Positions 55,414 through 64,000 of a DNA stretch of 64,000 nt are shown here, in pieces. Source of the stretch: Labyrinthula sp. Ha (taxonomy: Eukaryota > Sar > Bigyra > Labyrinthulida > Labyrinthulaceae); contig JAALGZ010000006.1 of NCBI GenBank assembly GCA_015227615.1, forward strand, positions 1,550,001 to 1,614,000, in the 5' to 3' direction. Position 1 is the stretch's first letter. Every line of letters starts with the position of its first letter. The position numbers and the translations under genes are program-made. The notes under the pieces were generated by a model, which saw only the letters and a program-made list of their open reading frames with translations, ran no database searches and was not told the origin of the DNA.

Positions 55414-58400
55414 TGTAGCTTTTTGGAAAAATACAAAAAAATGGGCCCAGATGAATGGGGACTATAATTGAACTATAGTTGTTTCGGGTGTATCGTATCA
55501 TACAAAACTTTATATGTCGTATTGACCTCCCAATTGTAGCTAACACTTACCCTTGGGTCTTAATTTACAAATAGAGGTAACTTAGAAAACATAGCCTTAG
55601 CTTCTACACGGATTAAAATGATTTCATTAAGAGTTAAAGCTCACCTCAAGCTTTTCTTTAAGAAACCTTTCTAACAGTCATTAATTAAATAGGAGTGAAG
55701 ATTGGAGAAGGAAACTGTGAGCATTACGGTATAAAAATTAAAGAATAAAACTTTTTAAACAAAAAATGTTCTAAAGCAACTCAAACTAAACTTCAAGAAA
55801 CGAAAAATGTTGGTAAAGGGAACGCAACACATCATTAAAGCCCTAGTTGGCTCTAAAATAATATTCATCTGCAAGTTTTGTAAACTAATAGATGAAGATA
55901 TAAGGAAATAAATGCAACAACTATCCAGAAACGATAAACTCTACCTCATGATCCTCAGCCCAATTGACCCAATAACTTCACTAAGGGGAACATAAACCAT
56001 CACTGGAAGCGACCTGAAATTCTTGAGGACGATAGAAGGAGACCAATAAGAATGGATCCAAAAGCTTTCAATAGCTGTAGAAAACTTCGTAAGTGAGCTT
56101 TTCTCATCCTCCCAAGAGCTCAACTAATATCCGTAGCTTTCAAACCCAAGTGTGAAGGAGACATCAAGAACAATTCTATCAACCTCATCCATTTCCGAAC
56201 CATCTCCTCCACCCGTGGATCATAGCCTCAAGATTTCCCACGGGAAACAGATATAAGAAAAACTCCCCTATTCTCTAATTTTCCCTTCATATCTGTCGCA
56301 TACTTGCACCCTTGAGAAAGAACCTGAACAACAAGACTTGAGCCATGAACAACATCTCCATCTTGCTCAAGAATCCATGAAAAACCAACCAAGATACCTT
56401 CTGGCATTGCTTTACATCTCTTCCAATATCCTCGCACTCGTCTCTAACTTATAAACCCCTTCTTGTGAATTCTACGTATCATGCAAAAACAGTGTAAAAT
56501 CAGCTTGGACCCCATACCTCTATATACAACTAGTCAGCCAAAGTTATTAATGCAGGAATGCCCTAAATCCCCATATTTATTATACTTTTCGCTATTATTT
56601 CTTTCTTGCAGAATCAGTAGAGCTCCAGTTGGACTCGCGTAATATTATCTTTTCATTCTTCTACTCTTCGTGAACCTTCACTTAGTTTGATGAATTTTTT
56701 AGGACAATTGGCGTATTAATGTTTCCTTAGGGGGTTCAATATCCACTTTCTCCATTAAATTTTAATTAACTATTAATGCCAACAAATTTGATCAAAGGTA
56801 ACGAAAATTGATTCATAAGGCGGGAAGCCTCATTCTAGAGTGAGAGAGCTATTCTGGCTGCAGTGTCAAACTAGGGTAATCTAAAATCCTTATTGTTACA
56901 CTTTCACCTTGAAAATTTTCTGAGCTATACAAAGGTTAAAATAGATGCAGCTTTAAGCGACATATGAATTAAATGTAAGTCTTCTTAAATCTTTTATCCT
57001 GGGTAACTGGGTTAATTTGGTACATGTGTAATGGGTTCTACTATTTATCATTTGATGCGGTTATGTTCTTAAGTAAACAACGCTTCCAAAAGGTCTGCAA
57101 GCGCTTATGACATAACTTGAAAATTTTTAGCTGAAGGATCGTATACCTTTTATTATTTCGGAACAGGAAAATTGCCAGAGGTTGTAGCGACAAGGTATCA
57201 CTACCAAAGATCAAAACCTGCTGCCCCTGTTAAAATATCAGTATGTTGCACATCTCACTTTCTAGATCTTTACAAAGCTATATTATATGCTTAAGCCCCA
57301 ACTCCATGTATAGTTAGGAACTAAATGAGAAACAACTTAATAAGAACCTCTATGGTTGTTCCCGCAACATGCTGCTAGGGTTATCTAATAATACTATTGC
57401 AACCGTAGACCGTATATATTTGGTAGCTTATCCTGAGAAAATAAGTACTAATTCTGATTAAAGCTACCGTTTTCTCTAAATTTTATAGCTACTGTGCTAT
57501 AAAGTACACAAGGATCTTGAAGCTTTATGACCTAAGTTTGCCAAGCCTTGACAAAGAAAGTATAATAGAATGGGTTTAGCTAAATCTTTAAGATATAGTT
57601 GTCTCGTTCTGAGATATTGCTATAGTTTAATTTGTCACAAAATAAAAGATTTAATGCGAACCTATAAATTCGGTCAAAATAAAACGTTTTTGGTTAAGCT
57701 GATATTAAGTAATTACGAATCTAGTACAAACTTTTTATGTATAAATGGGCGAGTATGGTGTAGAGGAAGGGGACTGAATTGATGCAGAGACACTAGAAAC
57801 CGTAACCAAAGTTCTAAAATAATTTCATCAGATTATTCTATTTTTTTGCGAACATCAATAAATTTGAATTCTCGTCGACTACTTTCAACCCCGCCACACA
57901 ATGTTGATTAACTTAACAAAACTACTGGACACATTATCAGTTGTAGCTCCATTCAGAAGTGGAGAACGCATCTTGTAGCATTTGTATAATTCATACTTAA
58001 TTTCTAAGAAGAGTAAAATTTTATATAAGGTATCGAATCTTCTCTCATATAAGGCAATACATACGAGATAGCAGAGGTTCTGTTACATAATGAAGTGATT
58101 GTTAATATGTTTAACAGCTTGTGATGGTGTATTTTTTTGCAATGTTAACAGGTGTTTTGTTCAGCCCATTGGATTCTTTCTTAGAGATTACCTGGACATT
58201 AATTTGTAGGAATCTGCTAACAGCCCCGAGAAAGTCTTACCTGTTGAAGTTGATATTCTAGAGACTAGATGAGATCCGAAGCATTTTCTATCCATTTTGC
58301 AAATGGGGCTTTTGAATTTGATGGAGATTTTCTAGCAAGTTTCCAGGTTCAATCACAAAGTGTCACTGAATCCAGTTCTCATATCCTATGTGATGCAATC

Positions 58401-61400
58401 TAAACATCATATATGCTACAAGTAAAGTTTTGTTGTTAATAGAATATACCACACATATATATATATGTCTAGTACTATTCTATAGATTTTACTACTGATT
58501 TTGCAAGATGTGCATTGAAGAGTTGTTGGATTTAAATGTACCAACCTGGGATTAATAAGAAAACGAGAAAGCATAAACAGCGGGTAGAAATAAATAGTAA
58601 CCAACTTTGCTGTAAATAGTATCTGTATCTTTTCAACAAGATATTTATTTATCTAGAAACAATGTTTTGATCTTAGTAGAGAAATTATTTGGCGTGGTAT
58701 ATAACATGAAAAACAATATAGTATCTGTTATTAAACTAACCAAGAATTCAGTGATACCAGATATGTGTTAATATAGAAAACAAAATAAAATAATTGGAGT
58801 AGATGAGCAAAAATGTCACCTCCATTCAATACAGGAAATCAAAAATTGGAAAGTATTCAACCCAAATTGTATTCTTTATTGTGCTCTAAAACTAAAGAAT
58901 AATGATTTGGAGTATTGGTTTCTATTTTTCTATATCTTAAATAGTTTAAGTGACATTGAGACACATTTCAGTTGTTGGAGAAATATCTTATTCAATATTT
59001 TTCTGAAAATTTCTTAACTTGTATGTGTTCAGTTAGAAATTTTAATACCGTAAGTGGTCATGGCAAAAATGGATGCTCATAATCTACTTATGCATTGTGG
59101 TAGTTGGTGTTATTTTTGTAACGGAATTTTACATAGTTAAAGTTTATCTTTGAGAACACTAATAGATATGTCTACACAAAATGTTATGCTGTTGGAGTTT
59201 AAGAGTAACACTATGGAAGCAGTTGATAATGTTAGCCTGCCTTCTGTCCATGGGAATACTAGGGGTGTCTGCTGTACTCTCTCATAGGACGTAGATATCA
59301 TAGAAACAGAAATCTAAAACTATTCATTTCTATCAAATTACGAGTACGACCTGAGTTATATTTATTATAGAATGTTTTGTCTTGGTTAGTAAAAGGAGAA
59401 ATGCAAGTTCTGGGATATAGAATCATAGCCTGTCTCTTGTAGCAACTTGGAATAATAGCCTTAGAAGAATATAGGTTAGAGACACTTTTAAATAAAATAG
59501 TTTTATCTTTTCTTAGAACTTTGACAATTGTATACCTGGAAGTTTACATATAAATCCTTTAAAATTAAAACAAAAATACTAACTTATATTTAATGTGACG
59601 CATATTATGAAGATAGGCTTCATTTACCTTCAGAGGTTAAATGCATTTAGAAATTAATCAAACACTGGGATAAGAGACGAATAGCTGAGATTTTCAAAGG
59701 TTGAATGCATGCAAATATGCATGTGTGTATATATATATTCTTTTCTCTGTTGCAAATTATTCTCAATATCGCCAAATATATTACTAAGATAGGAGTTTAA
59801 AGTAGTAGCAGAGTAAAATAAACCCCTGGTTATCACTCTCAGTACACGTGGGTTCCATTCTCAATCAAGAAAAAACTGCTTTGACCAATACAAGATTTCC
59901 TTTTATCCTAGTGCTAAGATACTTTTTATATGCTAAGAGGGATAATACAAATCATAACTGGTATTTGAAATTAATTCAACAGTCTTGCTAAAGTATAGCC
60001 CCCTTTTAATTGCTTAAATATATCGCAGGAACTGCTGCAGTGAATCCTTGTAAGAAATATGTATGTGCAATATGTGATCGAACACATTATTTTTCGTTTT
60101 GCCGTTCTTTATTATATGTAACAATTGCATGAAAAGCATTTGAAAAGTCTAAATATTATTAAAAATAAACGTGTCGTTTGGGGACCAGTATTGAGTACAT
60201 GGTGGCTGGGTTTATATAAGTATTATTATCTGTCTGGAATGATGTTAGATTCAAATAGATGAGAACTACTTTAAAGTTTTCAGACGAGGCCAAGATTTTT
60301 CGTGTTATTATTACCAGCAAATATTTGAAAATATTACTAGAATTGACTATCTGAAAACTGGCCTTTATTGGTGGCTCTAATCACAACAGAAAGCAAATTT
60401 AAAAGCTGATAGAATGAACTTCATCATTTTAATTGTTAACAATTAACTGGGAACAATAATACTGCGTTATTTTCTAAAACAATATTATAGACCATAATAG
60501 AGATTAGTAATATTTTTTCTCTTTTTGATCTTCCTCTTATTGTAAAAACAGAGGTTTCTGATTATACTCTTCGTAATCTATAATTTTGGAAACTACGAGG
60601 TTTTAAAATAAATTTTGGTATTACTAATCAAAGGCATTGGCTAATTTTGAACTTAAATTAGATATAGTGAAGAGCTAAATTGTGACAATAATAATGAATC
60701 TGCGAGATATTAGGTGCATAGTTTTTGGTCGGGGGTATTACAGTATTTGATGACCTGTTGTATTCTATCCCTATTCGCTGCTTTTGGTATTCATATAGGT
60801 TGAGTTTAATATTGTGCTGGCTTGTATTCAAGATATCCTGTCGCTATTGCGCTGAATGGTACTAAAATAACTCCAATTGCGCAAGTATGTATTAGGACAA
60901 AAAAGATTAAATTAGAGTTCTGATAATTTTTGGCTTTATGCAAACTCCCCTTTCTCTCAAACGAATTTACGTCTGGATTCAGTGTTCATAACTCTACATG
61001 ACCAGAGGTACTTAGCATTCTATATACGGATCATCTAGCAAGAATTCTAAGATATAGAGGAAGAACTCGCGTTTTCTCTGTTACCATTACATATTGTCAC
61101 ACAAATCCAAACCAAGCTGATTGTTTCAAAAAAATTCATAGAGGTTCTCAACAAAAGCAGGAGAGGTTGAGTTTGCAGCTAGATGAAATCAGGAATTTGT
61201 TTTGAATACGCTCTAAAGGAAATAAATTAAGAATTATTTTATTATTGCAACCGCAAGATCTACAAGTTAAGAATAAGTTTAAATGTATATTCTATGTACC
61301 AATTATTTGTATAGTATGAGTTTTGAGCATTTACTTAAGTGAAAAAGTAGCTTCATTACCAAAGTCTCTTAGCTTAAGAACGAGAAACCTTTTACTTGGA

Positions 61401-63614
61401 GCAGTTTAATCTTTCTGAGCAAACTCACATCACACTTTTGGGATGCTTCCGCCATATTTCCCTGAGGATCGGTAGCTTATAGCCACAGTTTCTATCTTTT
61501 TTTGAAGAAATATTATTATTAATTTGAAGTAGCTGCGTAGTGTGGCATTTCCTTTCTAGTTGAGACGCTTGCTGAATCGCAAAATAGTCTATAGACAGAA
61601 ACAAGTTCTTTATTAAAAAAAAATTCTTCCCCTTGTAAAGCGTTCCCTTCTACATATTTAGTTCTTGAATGGTTAATTAGCATATTGAGTTTCATAGTGT
61701 GGCGATCATCCTCGAGGAATTTTATAGGTTGTCGCTGGTTATTCGTATGCGGGTGAAAGAAGCTGAAATTGTTACAGCAACATTGGAAGATATTTCGTTA
61801 AGAAAACTCTTGTTATTAGAGTTGCATAAGAAAATACTTTCCATTCCTTTAGTTTTGGCATCTTACTTCATAAATTAGGAGCTTCTAATTTCTTTTGAGA
61901 ATTCCAGGAGATTCGTTAAGATCTTCTGGTTGAAGCAAAACTTAAAATTGTGAATGTTGCTCTAAGAATCTCAAGTTTGACGGAGCATATTGAAGAGAAA
62001 GACAAATCTTACAAATGTTGAAAAGTTAATTATGTTTTGATTTTAGGATTATGCAAAGCTAGTAATGTTATAGCACTCAAATTTCGTCTTTGGGCTCGAT
62101 GCTTATTACTATATACTTTACGAATAAAAAAGTAACAGAAAATATGGTTTGTTAGATCGCTTAGAACGGAGAGCAGCTAAGTACTTGAATATTGTGCTTT
62201 TGATTTATCAAGTAGAGAATTGGAATATCATGAACGTAATAGTTGGTGTTTTGACTGGAACGTTGGCTTGGTTCTTGAAACCTATATTAAGAAAACTACT
62301 GCTTAGGGCGATATTTAAGGATTGAAGAAGGTCAATGAAACTACTTTAGTTGAGTTTAGGAACTTGAAATACAGAAAGAAACCTACTTGTTCGACATTTA
62401 TTCAGGTTAAAGCATCATCTCAGAAGTAGTCATAAAGATTAGATATAATCCCTTCGTTCTAAAGGTTACATATAGTTTGGTTTATTATGTGATTGGGCGT
62501 TTATTTCAACTCTACGAACCTTACTTAAATAAGAGGTTAAGCTATAAATCAAAATAGATATATCGAGGAAGGATTGCATTCTCATTGTATTTAACACTTT
62601 AGAAGAATAAAGCGACCCTTACTTAATAGAAGAACAGCGTTTATATTACCAACTAAAGAAACACCTAAGTGTTTACCCCTTCCTTTAAATATGTTGATTT
62701 TCATAGTTTATGTTATTAGAGAAGGTTATAGTAGGGTTCTATGGAGTCTTCAGAGTGAAAAATAACGTAAATGGCAGAAACAGTGAAAGAGAAAACTATA
62801 CTAACGGGTTGAAACGATCTGGACCAGTTATATACACTAAGTAAATTTGTTTAAGCAAATCTCTTCAAGCCTTGGTGTTGCTGCCTGAAAGGATGAGGCA
62901 AGTTTTTTGCCTACGCTCCTTACAATCCAAAAATAAAGCTAACTTTCAAGGAGGTTCTAGAACGCGAAAGGTTCACTTAAACTCCTCCTCCTCACCTCTT
63001 GGCATAGAGGAAACAAAAAAGATATGTATCAAGTTCGTTCCTACAGTTTTGAAATATGAGTATATTGGATACCGTGATTACGCACTTAAGAAACTCCAAC
63101 TGGGAATTGTACTCTTGTGGATGAACTATAGGATGAACTCCAGTCAAGCTTGGTAAATCCCTATTGTTTAAGTTGTTGAAGACATTCTCATGCACACAAT
63201 CAAGTCTTAAAGTTCTTTTGTTACTTCTTAAAAAGATTTAAAACTTTTCATTAAAAGAAAGCTTATTTTTGCTTATCCATCCAGCACTGTATACACGCCC
63301 AGGTTATTGAAAATTATTATGTATTCAAAGCAGCAAAAATGTTCATTATGAAGTGCTTATCCTTTCCATTACAAGTTTATATATAATATCTCCTTCATCC
63401 AATCATATTCCCTTAAAAATTTGTACAACCAACCAAATCCTTAAATTTTATTTCCATTCAGTTGAATCTAGCGGTGTATATTTTCAAATTAAATTTTCAT
63501 CGTATCTTTTTTTTTATACTGTATTTTAATCTCTTACCAATATATGCCTAAAATATTCTTATACTGCCCATAACAAACGCAAATAATTTATTGAAGAAAC
63601 GAATTACACAGAAA
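55414..63614. other. 8.2-kb gene desert
   Basis: AT-rich DNA with chance open frames only, apart from a possible relic at 55940..56440. I see no tRNA, snRNA, transposase or long repeat. Short gene-like frames around 61.7-62.4 kb are no longer than expected by chance. Confidence 0.45.
55940..56440 (-). pseudogene. Possible decayed coding region
   Basis: On the minus strand two frames of 60-70 codons, in order and GC-richer than their surroundings, show protein-like composition (Trp, Cys, Asp and Glu used freely, for example 'SWILEQDGD' and 'FWIHSYWSP'). Neither begins with a usable ATG, they lie in different frames and no tiny-intron model joins them cleanly to a start. An old decayed gene of unknown family fits best; chance remains possible. 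Confidence 0.25.
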
Positions 63615-64000
63615 ATGAGTGAGAATGATCTTCCAGCATGTAACTTTCAACCATACTTTCGTATGACTCAGGGTTTAGCTACTTTTTCATATATTCTTTT
63701 CGGTATCTCACTTTTTATAGTTATAGTAACTATTGCTCTTTGGGTGTATAACTATAACCACCCATCACTAAAGTATAGATCCTTTCCTCTTATGTTACTT
63801 TTTACTTATGGAGTTCTTATAAATATATTTGAACAAAGTTTAAACAGAGCAACATTTATTGAATATGCAGAATCTAACTTTACAGAGTTTGATCTTTTAC
63901 ATCAGTGCGAGTTTGAAGTGTTTCACTCAAATATAACTGTTCCAATCGCTATCCTCGTATTTGGATTAAGACTTTATAAGTGGTATAGAAATGTATTGTA
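63615..64000 (+). CDS. Multi-pass membrane protein, 3' truncated by window
   Basis: The ATG at 63615 opens 128 codons that run off the window edge. The visible part has a short polar N-terminus with one Cys and a first membrane helix at about residues 21-47. A basic loop ('YNHPSLKYRS') leads to a second helix at about 58-75, then an acidic, probably extracellular loop, and a third helix starts near 107. The first loop resembles the 'R.P.L..RS...LL' pattern of seven-helix receptors that carry an RGS domain in some protists and plants, but the diagnostic C-terminal half lies outside the window. A G-protein alpha gene is present in the same window, which makes a receptor-type role plausible, not shown. 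Confidence 0.6.
   Translation, partial: MSENDLPACNFQPYFRMTQGLATFSYILFGISLFIVIVTIALWVYNYNHPSLKYRSFPLMLLFTYGVLINIFEQSLNRATFIEYAESNFTEFDLLHQCEFEVFHSNITVPIAILVFGLRLYKWYRNVL

Overview
The window is a piece of an AT-rich nuclear genome from a unicellular eukaryote. It carries eukaryote-only families (ribosomal protein eL32, a heterotrimeric G-protein alpha subunit, a WRAP53/TCAB1-like WD40 protein, SRR1, DUF2009, CaaX-box proteins), uses the standard genetic code (TAA, TAG and TGA all act as stops) and has GT-AG introns. I could place five introns by protein continuity. All are tiny (31, 29, 30, 29 and 28 nt), start GTA and end TAG. Such introns and gene deserts of 3-11 kb suggest a protist; the sequence does not let me name the lineage.

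Layout: 0.1-2 kb holds an SRR1-domain gene, then the left arm of a 1,065-bp inverted duplication carrying an orphan 161-aa gene. 2-7 kb is the gene-free spacer. 7.1-8.1 kb is the right arm with the second copy of the orphan gene. 9-10.5 kb is a compact cluster: eL32, a small membrane protein and a helical protein. 10.5-16 kb is a desert with one candidate structured RNA near 11.3 kb. 16-18.4 kb holds a DUF2009 gene and a three-repeat Cys/His CaaX protein. 22.2-29.4 kb holds a WRAP53-like gene meeting tail-to-tail a 2,015-aa membrane enzyme (alpha/beta hydrolase, adenylation domain, carrier protein, and three hexapeptide acyltransferase-like units among membrane helices). 29.4-40.8 kb is a desert. 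40.8-46.7 kb holds G alpha, a WrbA-type quinone reductase and a type II membrane glycosyltransferase-like protein. 46.7-54 kb is a desert. 54-55.4 kb holds the CaaX paralogue and a two-membrane-segment secretory-pathway protein. 55.4-63.6 kb is a desert with one possible relic. 63.6-64 kb is the start of a multi-pass membrane protein cut by the window edge.

Twelve of the sixteen genes form six tail-to-tail pairs with 5-207 nt between stop codons, while their 5' ends mostly face deserts. The most unusual items are the 2,015-aa fusion enzyme, which resembles a stand-alone epsilon-poly-lysine-synthetase-type machine with an added hydrolase; the near-identical inverted duplication; the farnesylation-type Cys/His proteins; the uniformly tiny introns; and the four-hairpin RNA candidate. 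Functions are from recognised motifs only; no database search was run.
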